DNA of 64,000 nucleotides from Labia minor (lineage: Eukaryota > Arthropoda > Insecta > Dermaptera > Spongiphoridae): assembly GCA_963082975.1 (NCBI GenBank), contig OY720344.1, forward strand, positions 35,084,033 through 35,148,032, written 5' to 3'. Made by a program: the position numbers and the translations under genes. Position 1 is the first letter of the stretch; each line of letters begins with the position of its first letter. Of the stretch, positions 12,234 to 25,868 are shown piece after piece. The notes under the pieces are model-generated. The model made no database searches, was not told where the DNA came from, and saw only the letters and a list, made by a program, of their open reading frames with translations.

Positions 12234-14315
12234 TATGGGATAACGGATGGTCTGTGATATGGGGACCGCCAGTAAAGATTCTATTTATTATAGATAAACA
12301 AACAACATCCCTCTCCCCACATAAAATTAACTTTATATAATTTAAAAGAAAACTAATACTATTTACATGTATCAGATGATAATTATTCTTCAGTTTATCT
12401 CTTTAAGCGATTAAAATTGAATGTTCCTGATACCCCACATTTTATATTATGAGTAATCTTATCATACTCAATTAATAGATGTCATGTTAAATATATTTTT
12501 AATCCAGTATTCAAAAAGTAATTGACCCTAAATAGGATTAATTATTGTTGGATTTAAAAAGAGAAATGCTTTAGCATATATCAACCAATGATGTGTAAAT
12601 CCCTTTTACATTTGTTTAATGTACGTTAATTGATGTATGATTCGTTTTTTTTTTGTTTTTTTTTTGTTTTTTCTTTACTTTTGATAAACTGCATTAGATA
12701 GAAAGAGATTTCATTATAAATTTTAAAAAGAAATAAAAAAAAATTATCAAAAGAACTACCATTGGACAAACACCATCAACTAGAAAAATATTAGATAACC
12801 ATGCGACTTTCTAATCGTGTCGATCTCATATTTTTTCTTTTTCACTTAATTAATCCTTTAGCGTAATGCTAGTGGGGATAGCGATTCTTCATATTTCTTA
12901 CTTATGATCGACCGGAAAGAATTTTCTAGAGGCCATGCGTCGCATTTTCTCTGCTTTAATGATCTAGAAAAAGGCCATTCCAAATACAAAAGAAAAAGGC
13001 AATCTTATCGGTTTACATGAAATCTAATTTATAATTAAAAATAAATTAAATTTTGCTTAAGAAAATGTAATGAATTATGACAAAGTATTATTTTAATAAG
13101 GATATTAAAAATCTCTACATATATATATATATATAATTAATCAAAAGATTAATTACTTTCATGATGATACATAATATGTTATTATATTTTATTTTATATG
13201 TCATAATATGTTATTATATAATATAACATATTATGAATATGAAGCAGTTTTTTCGAATAAAATTGTTTAGTAATACTGATGTTAATAGATATTTTCGATA
13301 TAATAATGATTCAGTATTATAATTTTATTTTATTTTTAATGTTAATAATTAATCAATGTTATTAATAATTAGATAATAAATTAATTAATGCTTATAGATT
13401 GGTTTCAATTATTATATAATAAATAAATGGTCGCTTGTACCTAATTATTGAAATTGGCTATTACATAATAAATTAATATTTATTTTAAATATTTCTTTTT
13501 GTTCTTTTATTGTTGAATTCACCTTTTACAGTTTGCTTTTAATATAATAATAAAATCTCATGTCACTGTATCACTGTGTCATCGTAACGCTCGGTAAATT
13601 TCGGTCAGATCCGGTGACACTCGGTTCAGTAGCTATTTCAAAAATAACAAAAATATTCTATAATTTGATTTTTATGTATTTTAAAATTAAAAAAATGTTA
13701 ATTTAATATACATATATATATTTCATTCTTTTAATTCTTTTAAATTTAATTAAATATTAAATTAAATTTTTTAAATATAATATATTAAAATTATTATTTA
13801 AAATTAGTATTTATACATATAATATATAATATGTGTGCGAAGTGAAAGTTTCGGCTGATCTTCGAAGGGCAATGTTTAACATGTGTTGTTAAATATTTTT
13901 CTATCTGCCTGCATTTACCCCTAGACACCCCACCCCCTCCACAGGCTCTACATATTATATTATATAATATAAATATTATAATATCCTTATATTTCATTCT
14001 TTTAATAGAATTTATACTTGGTGTTTGAATTTGTTGACATTGATTAATTATTAACATTAAAGTAAGCAATATTATTTATATTTAAATTTATATTTTGAAA
14101 AATACTGCAATTTGAAAATTTGAGTGAAAACGAAAATCCAAATGAAATAAAAAATTTACTGATTGAATTAAAAAGAATTAAAACCTTTCGCAAACAGTCT
14201 TTCAACAAATTACTATGCATTGGGGCCCTGGGAAACTAGTTGTAATATAATATAGAATTGTATTAGAAGCACCTATATGATAAGCTTCTTCTGACAGACT
14301 AAATATGTCCCTACC
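12234..14315. other. AT-rich stretch, nothing recognised
   Basis: Contains an (AT)n run (13118-13134) and an AT-only hairpin with CATAATATGTTA arms at about 13201-13235. The minus-strand frame 14069-13794 has no recognised domain. Confidence 0.35.
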
Positions 14316-14405
14316 ATGTTGAAGTTATAGATAAACATATAAAATGTAATATCGTAAGTTTGAATATGTTGAAGTTATAGATAAACATATAAAATGTAAT
14401 ATCGT
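14316..14405. repeat. Two-copy direct repeat, 50-bp period
   Basis: A 40-base unit starting ATGTTGAAGTTATAGATAAA at 14316 is repeated exactly at 14366. Confidence 0.9.
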
Positions 14406-14979
14406 GATATATATATATATGAATATGTAATATTCATGAAGGTTTATTGAGATTTTTCTTCGGAAAAATATCAAGGGACAAGTCTCATTTAATGCCTTTA
14501 AAGTTACTTCTTTAATTTGAAATTGTTGAAGCATATATTGGGATCGCTTTAGGTAGAGAAGTAATCGGAAGTTCTACTAAAAGTTTAAAAACGTTGAGTT
14601 TGGAAGATAAAGAATTTTAAGAATTATATATAGAATTATAGGGGAATGCCATAAGTGTATGAAGACAAAAATTTTCAAGAATCTTGAAGATTCGTCTAAA
14701 ATGCAAGAAGAACTTGCACTTACATTTGAATGGTTTCAAAAAACAAAAAATTGTTGCACTCACTATTTTTGTTAGAATATGGAATAAAACCTATTTGTGA
14801 ACTTATATAAATGTTTTAATAACTTTTATTTGGACAGTATTTGATTTGTAAACCTTTTAGGATCAAATTCAAATTAATAAAGACTTTTTGAAACATCTCA
14901 TTAACTGTATACCTACCTAGAAAAGTTGATATCTAGTTGGTAGCTTTGACACCCTAATCTCGTTTGCAAATGTTGATCG

Positions 14980-15375
14980 ATTGCCTCTAATGAAAGTGTC
15001 CGTGTCCAAAGGACATGGAGTCATTAACGCCTCCCTTCTTGATTGGGTTATAATCGATGGAAAGTCGCTGCTCAATGTTCTCACAGCTCGTTACAAACAG
15101 ACTGGATTAGAGAGGATATTAAACCCTTGCAGGCCATGTTGTACTGTTTGACATTGTTGGGCAGGTTGCATTTATCACTTTCTATTATGAAGTCTTTGAT
15201 GTCGAGTATCATTTCTGAACGTGGCTGCCACTTGAAAGGGGGACTCTTGTACTGCATGATTGACTATCGAATTAATCGTACTCCGTTGAATTTCCTAATA
15301 AAATGTCAATGTTATCGACATTTACAGCTAAATATTACCTTTAATACCATTGAAATAAAGATGATAGTTTAAATA
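14980..15375. other. Unexplained block of balanced composition
   Basis: The sequence from about 14980 to 15310 has clearly more G+C than its neighbours. It holds a plus-strand open frame (15043-15372, 109 codons) and other partial frames in both directions. I do not recognise a domain. It could be an old exon or a decayed mobile element. Confidence 0.3.
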
Positions 15376-18300
15376 CATCTGAGATTATAAGGGAAAGAAT
15401 ATCATTTTTAGTACACTATATAATCTAAAATAATTATATTTAATTAGACTCATAAAAATGTTCACTTAGCTTTTATTCTCTTGATTGACATTCTCTTAAA
15501 TATAATAAACTGGCCCCAGGGAACATGATATAATTTTCACTTACTATTAATCGCAAGAACAAAAATAAAAAATGTAGTACATATATTAAAATAATCATTT
15601 TTTAAATTAAATTAGCACTATCTATAATTTTATATTATTTCTTAATTATTAATAAAAAGTATCTAATATCTTTTGATGATTAATCGTATTATTTACTTAA
15701 AGATGTGGAAGTTTCTAAAAAAAGCAAGTTAGATTTTTATCTCAAAATTAATTAAAATTTATTTAATTTTTGGTAGTAAATAGAATTACTTTTTCAAAGT
15801 TTATTATGAATATTTTATGATATAATATACAGATTTAATTTATATTTTTATTTCTTTCGAACATGATAATCTATTTGATTATCTCTTATTCTATTCATAT
15901 ATATCAAATACTATTAACAAAAATGTATATTTACCCCAAATTATTCACTATTTTATTAAAAAAGTTGTAGCTAAAATATTGCTATGATAAGACAAAATTC
16001 AGAAAAGTATGTTTTTATATTCTTTTGTTACTATAATATAACAAGAATATAAAATAAATTTTCAAATGATTGTTGTTCTTTTGTTCATGGGAACTTTGTT
16101 TCTTTCTAAAGGATGGTGTAAATAGCAGATGTAATAAGAAAAAATGGAGTTAAAAAATAAGAGAAATTTTAGAACATAAATCATACTCATAATATAAAAC
16201 ACATTGTATTTTATTATACTATTATATCCTATCTTCATGTATAGATATTAGTTGTAATTTAATTTTTTAAATGATAAATTAAATTTTAAATTATTCCCGA
16301 AATAAATAAATTATCATTTTGGTATTCTATTTATGACATTAATATATTGCGAGTATTATTTATTAGACATATTCAGTAATATTAATGTCTTGAAAATCAT
16401 AAATTAAACGAAAGAATTTTGATCTAAAATGGAATTTAAAATAATAATAATTAGGTATTAACTTAGCTGATGGTCTTTACACTTAGGCTAAGACCCCTTT
16501 CCCAACCACATTGAGGATTTTATTCATTAATTACATTTTATCTTCTTAAATTGATCAGAATTTCTCAATAGAAGATATGTGTCCTTTATTAAATGATAAT
16601 AAAAAATTAAAAAAAAAGGTATCACCTTCACTAATCACTATTAACCCTACTTTTTGCTTAGACCATTTTATTATTAAGATTCCATCTTAAGGCTTCCAAA
16701 TTTCCAAAATATAAGCACTATCTATCAAATCATTTTAAAATTAAAATAAAATTGAAATAATAATTTTAATGAATTTTCAGAATTCACTTGACTTGCTCAC
16801 AACTCCTAATCTTCTATTTTTAAATAAAAATTATTAATCGATCAAACGTAATATATTAAATTCTAATTGTTGTTTTTAAAGTAAATTTACAAATAATATT
16901 CATTTAATTATAGAAAGCTGAAGTATTCTGTATTGTGAATATGAAATACAGAAAACAAATTCTAATATACATCTTCAACTTTTATTATCATGAAACTGAT
17001 TTAAAAAAATTAAACTTTGAAAAAGGGATTTATGAAATTATTTAATAAAAGTTTGAAGTTTATGACAAACTTTTATTGTGCCATTAAATGAGACTTCAAT
17101 TATCCAACCAATATAATTATAAATTGTAGTAGAAATCACAGTTTAAAGTGCTCACAGGTAAAAACAAAATTTTTTTTAGTTTCAAAATTTTTTCCCGATA
17201 AATTAATTATATGATACGAGTAGAAAATGAACTAAAATGAATTAAAACTAGAACATATGCAAAATTATACGAAATAAATCTATAAAATTCATTTTACAGA
17301 AAAAAAAATCAATTAAAAAGTTTCCACGAATGATATTTTTTTATTTATTTTCTTGAACATGGGATTCTAAATAATTTTAGTTATTCTTTATAATTATTTA
17401 TATTATTTTATATTAAATTATTAAATTAATTATATATATATGTAAATTATATATAGTTATTATATTGTAGTTATTTGAACCCAAAATTTCCGATTTCACT
17501 AAAACATAATCATAAGAAAACAAACAGGATAATAAAAATGAACGATACTAAATATCAAGAAATTGTTTTTTATGAAACACTTAAAAATAAAGTAAAATTT
17601 TTTTGGTATATTTGTGAAAAATAATAATATTCATGAAAATAAATCTATAAAATGTTTCCAGATAATAAATAGCATTGAGTACAAATTGCTTGAATGAACT
17701 TATAAATTCCATTTACTTACACAATATTACAATAATCCAAGAATAATAATAATAATAATAATAAAGGGGGACGGCAGAAATAACAAATGTTACTCTTTTA
17801 GTTAAAGTTTAGGAAAGAAATGGAGAAGAGGATTTAAGAGTCCATTTATTTTTTATATTACTTTTGACTCACTTTCCTGAAAATTAGAATCCTTTTGACA
17901 TATTTGAGTAAAATTTATTCTCCGATGATAAAGACAAGATCGAAAAGAAATTTATAATAATACCTAGTCTTGATTAAAATAAAAAGTATTGAATTTTTTT
18001 GACAATAGATGGTTAATTCCTCTTGAATAATAAATATAATTATGAAAATTATCAATTTGATTTCAGAATATTTTATGAGTTAGAAAATTTTTTTTATTAT
18101 CCAAAAATAAGAAAAGAAATGCCGATATAGATAAAGAAGAATTTTGATTAAAGATGAAAGCTTTGGGTTAGTTTTGAAAGTTTTAAGATTATCACACGAC
18201 TTTTGATGAAAGAGAGAGTCTGAAAGAGATTATTCGTTCGAAAGGATTGCTTTTATCTAGGCAAGCGTTAAGACTATTACTTAACTTTTTTCTTTATCTT

Positions 18301-18393
18301 GAACATCTTATAAAAGATAAGAGGAATTTATAATTCTTAATTCCCTTAGAAATCAGAAAAAAATAAGTAAAGTATTTGAAATATTTATTTATT
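15376..18393. other. AT-rich stretch, nothing recognised
   Basis: Low-complexity spacer with an (AAT)n microsatellite at 17742-17764. No gene seen. Confidence 0.4.
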
Positions 18394-19450
18394 AACTAGC
18401 TGCTCGGTGCGCCTTCGGCGCTCTTCACACGTAGACGGGGGTTGAAAGTAGTAAAAGGTTTTCATCCATTTTGTTTCAATCAGTATATAACATAAAACAT
18501 TCTTTCTTTTTGAGTGATTATTTAAAATATATTTTAATTTAATCAGTAAATTAATTATATATATTACTAGTGTATATGTTATATCTATCTATCTATATGT
18601 GGCTCAACGGTACTCGAAATTTTTGGCCGCAACAACCACATTTCTCCAAGTGTCCCTATCCTGAGCCCTTGTGCCATCTCTCTTACTTCCCTTCCTACGC
18701 GTCCTTGGACATCCAAGCGGACGTTTTCCAATCGGTCTCCCCTCCAATATCTTTTTTCTCTCTCATTCTAGCCATGTGCCCCGCCTATCGCAGCCTTCTC
18801 GCTTTAATAGCCCTAACTATTTCTGGAGATGTATTGAGGTCATGCAATTCCTCGTTATGCAGTCTCCGCCATTCCCTGGTGTCCTCATCTTTCTTTGGCC
18901 CGTAAATGCTGGGAAGAATCCTATCGTCAAATACTCTGAATCTACTCTCATCTCCTAAGGTCATAGACCATGCCTCACACCTATATAATACAATAGACAA
19001 AATAATTGTTTTATATGTTTTCATTTTGATTCCCTTTGATAATAATTTTGATGAGATAAGCCCCTTTACAGCAAGATAACAGGCGTTTCCCGATTGCAAC
19101 CTCGATTTAAATTCTTCTCAAATATTATTATCCTTCGTGATTATATTCAATTTTTCTACATATTCAAATTCTACATTTTATATATTAAGATTATGTATGT
19201 TAATACTGTTCTTTGTTACTAAATATTTTTTCTTACCACTATTAATTTCTAACCCCATCTCTTTTCTTACCTCCATTAATTTTTCCTCGCTATCTGTAAT
19301 TGCAATTGCCGAATCTCCTATTATATTTAAGTCGTCTGGGTAACCTAATATTTTACAATTGATTTCCGCATCTTACTCTTTCTTTACTACCTTCAAGACA
19401 AATTTGAAGATCAAAATTTGAAAAAGTTAATCCGGATCTATTGAGTCATA
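18394..19450 (-). pseudogene. Non-LTR retrotransposon 3' half (copy C)
   Basis: Minus-strand translation in pieces gives ILGYPDD and DLNIIGDSAIAITDSEEKL (reverse transcriptase active-site region, with YPDD instead of YADD) at about 19355-19270. Then comes the open frame 19099-18785: LQSGNACYLAV, TYKTIILSIVLYRCEAWSM, SRFRVFDDRILPSIYGPKK, WRRLHNEELHDLNTSPEIV. This is the thumb and C-terminal region of arthropod LINE reverse transcriptases. The stretch then decays toward a (GATA)n run at about 18590. The 3' UTR lies at 18394-18560 and keeps the GCGCC/GGCGC hairpin, but the second GC-rich hairpin is partly deleted. The element is 5'-truncated. Confidence 0.85.
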
Positions 19451-21589
19451 GGTATGTTTTACTAAAATTAAAATTAATTATTTTAATTTTTATATAAAAT
19501 TTAGTAATTAAATTAAAATAAAATACAAGGGTAATATAATTTAGTCATTTTAATTGACGCTTTAAAAATTATTTTGACTTCATAAAATACTAAATAATAT
19601 TTTTTTTATTAGAAATTGATAAAATTTATATCTTATTATATATTATAGAAAAGAAGAAATATTCAAATAAATAAAGAATTTTTCTTTTGAAGGCGAAAGT
19701 AGGTCACTCAAACGACTGTAGCTTGTAAATGAATGTTCGAAATGTCAAGATACTTCATACATAAACTAGTGACAGATGAGTCTCTCGAAATGGGTCATTT
19801 TCATTTTCTGGCGTCATCTATTGAAAAATCCCGAGACTTTTCAGTCCATGTAGTAAAACATAAAACTTTTAATTTTATCTCTCTAATCTGTTCACTAAGG
19901 GTCAGGAGTAAACAGATACAGTTTTAAACATTGACAACATACGTCTCTAAAATTATTAAAATGGACCTGTTTATAAGGTCAATTCAAAAAATATATATAT
20001 ATTTAAGTTTAATTTTATTTTTATGAATTTTATTTTTAAATCTATTTTTTAAAATATATTTCATTAAATATTATAATTTTATTTATATTTTATTATGTTA
20101 ATGAGTTATTTTTAAAATATTTTGTATTTTTTATTTATTTTCAAGAATTCATATTATATGGACAACTAATTGAGCTTACTCTTTCTGATCCATACAAGTC
20201 AAATTCTGACAAAAATTTTGATGCTTTGATAAATCGAAACAAAAAAATTAATTAATATATTATTATTTAAAAAAAACAAGAGTTTTATTATTGGTCGGGT
20301 AGAAGTAATTAGTACGTAAGTTTTTTTTCAATAAGTAATCAAAGGATTTTTAAAAATCATGAATAAAAAACACGAAATATGAGAAGCAACCTTTTTATTA
20401 TATATTCTATCAAATTATGCTAATTTACTGAATCGGTGAGAACTAATCCCTCTTTTACTAAGTTATCCGATTATGTTTATTATGGGAATTAAGTAGGAAT
20501 GGGATTAAAAGTAAATAGTTAATAAATTGGTTACCCTCTTTCGAATATATTTGATTACACTTTGAACACGGATCAAAACCTCATGCAGGTGACTCATTCT
20601 CGGTAATTCATTTTAATAAAACCTTAAATCTCTTTAGGATAATCAATTACTATCCAAATACGAATTTATTCTTTGATCTTCGAGATTCGAAATGGATCTT
20701 CTATTTATTATTTAACTTGACTAATTTAACTTCTCTCTGAATAATTTGTATATAAATGAAGATCATTTATCTTTTAATTACATGTAACTATTTATTGAAT
20801 ATTGAATTCACTATATTGTCATTTGTGGGAGAAGTCAAGAAATGCTAACGAAGATGTAAATAATGAAAATAAGTTGAATGAAGATTAAAAATACTTATTC
20901 TATTATTATAAAATAGAAAATTATTAGATTATAGATAGAAAATTATTTTATTACATGTAGAAATAATATTAATGGACACAAAGTTTTATACTAACATAAA
21001 ACTAAGAAACTTTGCATATTAAAATCGATTTTCTTATCTAAAATTAAATTAAAGAAATAATAAAATACGATAAAACTTTGTATTATGTTAACTAACATTG
21101 CAACAGGTGTTATGGAAACAGGTCTATATCTTTTTTACTATCTCGCTAGAAAATTTTTGATGTTTTTATACGTTTTGAAGGCCCCTGAGTAATTTTCACT
21201 AAGGTTGAGAAAAATCTCTCTCTTTCTCTCCTGCTTGTTCACCGAGTATCTTTAATATAAAAAAAAATTCTTATTAAAGTTTATATTTATAAGTTTAATT
21301 TTAGTAAGTATATATTTTAATTTTTCTTTAAATTTTTGAGATTTTAAATGAAAGAAAGTAATGTGATAAATAATTATAAAATAATATTGAAGATTGGATT
21401 ATGTAAAATAAAGACGTTGCAACAGGTGTTATGTAACAAACTATATATTTACGAATATATACTCTTCAAATAAATTCAACTGGTACGTGAACTTCACATT
21501 ACTTTCATTTACAATACGGCTTCTCAACCTTTTCCCTCGCCCTCTTTTAAACTTTCTTTTCGTTTAATAGACTCCTATTTTAACCCACC
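19451..21589. other. AT-rich stretch, nothing recognised
   Basis: A fragment of the dispersed AT-rich repeat lies at 19450-19620. A slightly GC-richer piece at 19690-19960 has no recognisable product. The rest is spacer. Confidence 0.35.
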
Positions 21590-21594
21590 CACGA

Positions 21595-21850
21595 TAGGAA
21601 GGTATTTTTTTTCACTCCAAATTTCACATGTGGAGATTTTTACATAATATCTCCACGAATCATGCATTTTGTTAACATAAAAAAGTATTTTTAGCATGAT
21701 GTCTGTCCGTCCGTTGTGTGTCCGTATAGACGTGTACAGCTTGAACGGCTCAACGGATTTAGATAAAATTTGGGATATTAACTTAATGCATCAGTAGCAT
21801 GAATTCGTCAACTTTTGGTGTAGGCATATCGGAAAGTAATGAATTAATTT
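21595..21850. repeat. Modular CCGTCCGT dispersed repeat, partial copy
   Basis: It carries GGAGATTTTTACATAATATC, GTATTTTTAGCATGATGTCT, GTCCGTCCGT, GTGTACAGCTTGAACGGCTC and ATGCATCAGTAGCATGAATT in the same order as the plus-strand copy at 27754-27960. It ends in AACTTTTGGTG. No coding frame. Confidence 0.8.
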
Positions 21851-22370
21851 TATATTCATTGTCGGAAATTTTTTACTTAAAATATAGTAGTAATTAATAA
21901 TCGAATAATTAAACTAAAAATAAAAACCAAGATAATATAATTTAGTCATTTTAATTCAAGTTGTAAAAATATATTTTTTTTATACTTTATATATAATATA
22001 TATATATAATTTATTTCAAATCGTCGGTCGAATCTGTGCCTGGCCACATCTCATTTTTTTGATACAGTTCAAGTATATCAATAGAGTTTAACATAGAATT
22101 TTAGGCATTTAATAGAGTAAATTTTAACCAATTTTACAAAAAAGTTAATATTTTTATTACAATCGTAGTAGGAGAAAAAAATTACAATTCAATATTTTTT
22201 TTAAAAATAAATAATCTCATAAATGATTAATAAGAACAAGCTCGAGCCTCACCGCGGCCGCATACCGTATAATCAGCCACCTCTATAATTTAGATTATCA
22301 AAAATAAATAAGTATAATTATACAATCTAAAATTAAATTTATAAAAATATAAACTTTAATAAGAATATTT
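21851..22370. other. AT-rich spacer before the palindrome
   Basis: A fragment of the dispersed AT-rich repeat at 21840-21960, then low-complexity DNA. A short GC-rich patch (CTCACCGCGGCCGCATACCG at 22247-22266) stands out but matches nothing I know. Confidence 0.35.
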
Positions 22371-23829
22371 TTTATATAAAAATATTCAGTGAAATTTCAA
22401 TTGATATATTTGCATTTCAGTTGTTACACCATTATCAGAAGCTGTCTCAGTTGAGAAAGAAAAAAGTTTTCTTAAAATTTTTTATCAATGTGAGTTTCTT
22501 AAATATTAAAAATATTCTTATTAAGGTTTCTATTTCTTAGATTAATTTTAATTTACTTATATATATATAAACAATATAAATTTAAAATTTTACATCGAAT
22601 GCCTGCATTAAATTAATTTCTTTAAAAAGACTACATATAAATAATTTTAATATTAATATTGTTGATGAATAAATAAATAAAAAAAATAAAGCATAAACTA
22701 TATTCTGAAACTAAACCCATAACACCAGACATTCCTTGAAAGGCGATTTGACATTATCCTTAAAATATTTATTTTTAGGATTTATTAAATTATTTATCAT
22801 TATTTATATAATCTCATTCTTTTTTTTTTTACTAATTTAACATTGATTTTTTACTTTGTAAATATTATATAAAGAAAATATTAAACTATATTTTTGTTGT
22901 TCTTTACTATTATATCGTTTTACTATTTTGTCCTTGTGCTATTTTCTAAGAATTAATTCGAATAGCAGATATAATAATACCAGAGTCTTTACTTATTTGT
23001 TCTGTAGATTATTTAGTAAATAACAAGTTAAAATAAATTATCTATGAGAATCAAAATCACCTCTGATCTTTTTTGAACTATAATATCTCCATCTATCCTC
23101 CTCTAAATTAATAAATAATGTATTTTACCTGAACTCCCACGTGTTCCTACTTCGTGTCTCTTATCTTATTCTATTTCAGTGATAACTGAATAAATGAACA
23201 AATTTTTAACTAAATATAAATTAAATGAATTTTGGAATATTTGATTTTAAATAATTTTTTTTTTTTTTGAAATCTATAATTTTGATTGAATTTGAAAATT
23301 CAGAAATTAATTTGCTCAGAGAATACAAAAAAACCTCATTAACTTCAAATAATTGACTTATCATCACTTTTTAGTATTGTGTACTTATTCGATTTGAATT
23401 AAAGAGAGAAAAAGATGATATCATTAATTAGGACTTTACTAAATGAATGTTTAAAGTTGGAAACTTATTCAGGGAATGGTTTCATTAAAACATCAATTTC
23501 CTTTAGAGATTAGAAAAACATGTTAAAAAATATTGGATGGGCTTGGGCTAAAATAAAAATAAATTGTTTTTTCATCACTCCCTTCCAAAAGTTTTAATTA
23601 CATTGGTATTTTAACATTGATATAAAAATCACATGTCAATATATTTCTTTTATATATTTTTAAACTAAAAACCAAACTTAAAAAAAAATCGGGAGTGTCC
23701 TCCCCTAGACTTTCCCGCATATAAATAGGTATACAGAGTTGTGAATGAATATTTAGAATGTGTAAACTTGGTATTGATAAAGAGCCAGTTCGTGTTAGTT
23801 TATTGGTGTCAAATTTGATATTTGGTAAC

Positions 23830-23831
<2 letters not shown>

Positions 23832-23864
<33 letters not shown>
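23832..23864. repeat. (TA)n microsatellite in left arm
   Basis: About 16 TA units, with an equally long mirror copy at 28270-28302. Confidence 0.95.
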
Positions 23865-23868
<4 letters not shown>

Positions 23869-24725
23869 AAAGTGCTACTTCCGGTTAACTGATATTTTAA
23901 ATGTAAAAAAACAGATATGGATATAATATAAATATTTTTAATTTTATTTTATTTATAATATATAAGGGCTGGCTGTGACGTCATGAAGTGCTGGGTGACG
24001 TCATAAAATTTTCAATTAAGAAAAAACTAATGAAGATGATTTTTCTCGAGGATAAAACCAATACAAAGTGCATAACACGTGGAGATATGTCCTCACGTGA
24101 AATTTGATATGAAAATAACCCTTCACTTCCTCTCTCTTCGATCGGCAATACTAGCACTTCCGGTTTCCGGATTTGCACCAAAAGTTGATCAATTCATCAT
24201 ACTGATGCATTAAGTAAATATACCAAATTTCATCAAAATCAGTTTAGCCGTTCAAGCTGTACACATCTATACGGAGGGACGGACGGACGGACAGACATCA
24301 TGCTAAAAATACTTTTTTCTGTTAAGAAAATTCATGATTCGTGGAGATATGTACCTAAAAATATCCACAGGTGAAATTTGGTGTGAAAACAATACCTCCC
24401 TTTCTATCGTCGGTCGGTAAAAATGAAACGCTACTTGTATAGGTAAAATGTCACTTCCGGTAGTCAGATCATGATGAAATTTGGTATCTCAATTTTTTTC
24501 ATATTTTTAAATCTATATACAAAATATGAAGCAAATATCTCGAAGCAAACTGGTATTTTACTTGAAAGGTAAACGCAACCAGTGTAGGTAAAGTACCACT
24601 TCCGGTTAACCGATTTTGACGAAATTTTGATAGAAATCTACAAACTGTGAATAATATCGGTGTACCAAATTTCGAAGTCCTAGCTTGATTAGTTTTCTGA
24701 TTTGACATTTGGCTACTCAACATGT
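23865..24725 (-). repeat. Modular CCGTCCGT dispersed repeat (left arm copy)
   Basis: Contains CTTCCGG modules at 23879, 24148, 24453 and 24599; most are followed by a GAT..GAAATTT phrase, such as GATCATGATGAAATTTGGTA. It also carries a GGACGGACGGACGGACAGAC tract at 24275-24294 and a GTACACATCTATACGG phrase. The minus-strand frames (24181-23981, 24723-24499) are repeat-derived and not credible genes. The mirror copy is at 27409-28269. Confidence 0.8.
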
Positions 24726-24800
24726 TGGCTGCTTATCCAATGCAATTTCACTAAATGCATTGCAATTTTTATTTAATATTAAAATATATATTAAGCTTTA

Positions 24801-25868
24801 GGGTCATTCCACGTCAACTCATCCAGGCCGTTTCACCCAAAATCTCAGATTTTTATGAAAATTGGTAAATATGTTCTATTTATAAACATGAAAAACACCA
24901 CCAAATTTTAATTTTTTATCTCACATAGTTTTTGAGTAATGGCAGTTTAAAGATTGGCGTTTTTAAATTTCCGAGCCTCGGATAAGTCCAAATAAAACAT
25001 GTATTGGAGAAGAAAATAATTTCTCATTCACTTATTTAACCTCCTATCTTGTTGAAATTTTTAAGGCATGTTCTTATAACTATGAGGAATTGTAAAAAAA
25101 ATGTAACGGACCCCAAAATATTTTTAAAAAAATTATATGTTGGATATTATAAAATTTTAAAATTACAAACAAAGTTTAGCGTAAAATGAAATATCACGAC
25201 AAGGGAATGAGATAATCAAGAACTTTTTTTTTCCTAAATTATCTACATGAAATGGGCTTTAATTTAAATAAATAAAAGTTTTGTGTATTTGCCTCCTTCT
25301 ATTTACTAAGACCACTGCAAGTTACAACACATTAATTATGAGCAATATGAGAGTCTCAATGGCTGAATTTTGTTAATAATTAGACATTTTAATATTAAAT
25401 AAAATATTTTTACCTAAAAATGTCCATCGAAGGAAAGTTTAACAGCATTCTTACAACCAAAGTTTGAAAACTATGAGGAAGAAGATAGGATCGAATTCAA
25501 ACAGTGGGTAGCTACAGACAGGACACAGATGATAACTCAAACTTCAACCATTGATGAATTTATTGATGAACTAACAACAAAAATAGAAAAATTGATCCCA
25601 AATTCTTATATTGCAAAAAGTTAGTCGAGCTATTTTAAAAGTCTAAAGGATAACTGCGCGCCAAATCAAGCCATTATATCAATCAATTGACTTCAGCGAG
25701 AATTTCTCTTTTGTGATTCAAGATGAGGTACAGGGTTATCATTGGACCTCAGACTCCTGCACTGTTCACCCAGTAATAATTAACAAGAGTGTTGATGACA
25801 AAAAAATAGTCTCATCACATTGTATAATTTCCGATGACTTAAATCATGATGTTTGTATGGTTTATAAG
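24801..25868 (+). pseudogene. Broken transposase-like element half with terminus AGGGTCATTCC
   Basis: The segment starts with AGGGTCATTCCACGTCAA, which recurs inverted at 27316-27333 and, as TTGACGTGGAATGACCCT, at 31145-31162; it is probably the element end. From 25477 the plus strand reads EEEDRIEFKQWVATDRTQM, then STIDEFIDELTTKIEKLIPN, an in-frame TAG after AKS, then SSYFKSLKDN. After a frameshift comes DFSENFSFVIQDEVQGYHW and CTVHPVIINKS, then ISDDLNHDVCMVYK. This DFxENxSFxxQDExQGxHW / HPxVI / ISDDxxHD series is familiar to me from uncharacterised transposase-like proteins of animals. Stop and frameshift make it non-functional. Confidence 0.6.

Larger units (their letters stand above)
22371..25735 (+). 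repeat. Left arm of a 3.4-kb palindrome
   Basis: The reverse complement of this arm is 26399-29763; paired positions always sum to 52134. Three open frames (starting 23831, 24181 and 24723 on the minus strand) reappear with identical translation in the other arm, and the (TA)n microsatellite at 23832-23864 has the same length in both arms. The arm contains the modular CCGTCCGT repeat (about 23865-24725), an element terminus beginning AGGGTCATTCCACGTCAA (24801), and the first part of a broken transposase-like region. Confidence 0.93.

Noticed and set aside
18570-18958. Plus-strand frames of 111 and 95 codons
   Set aside because: Antisense to the LINE reverse transcriptase C-terminal frame on the minus strand.
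23598-24723. Minus-strand frames of 66-77 codons and their mirror copies at 27411-28536
   Set aside because: They lie within the modular CCGTCCGT repeat or adjacent AT-rich DNA and appear twice only because of the palindrome. No domain or codon signal.
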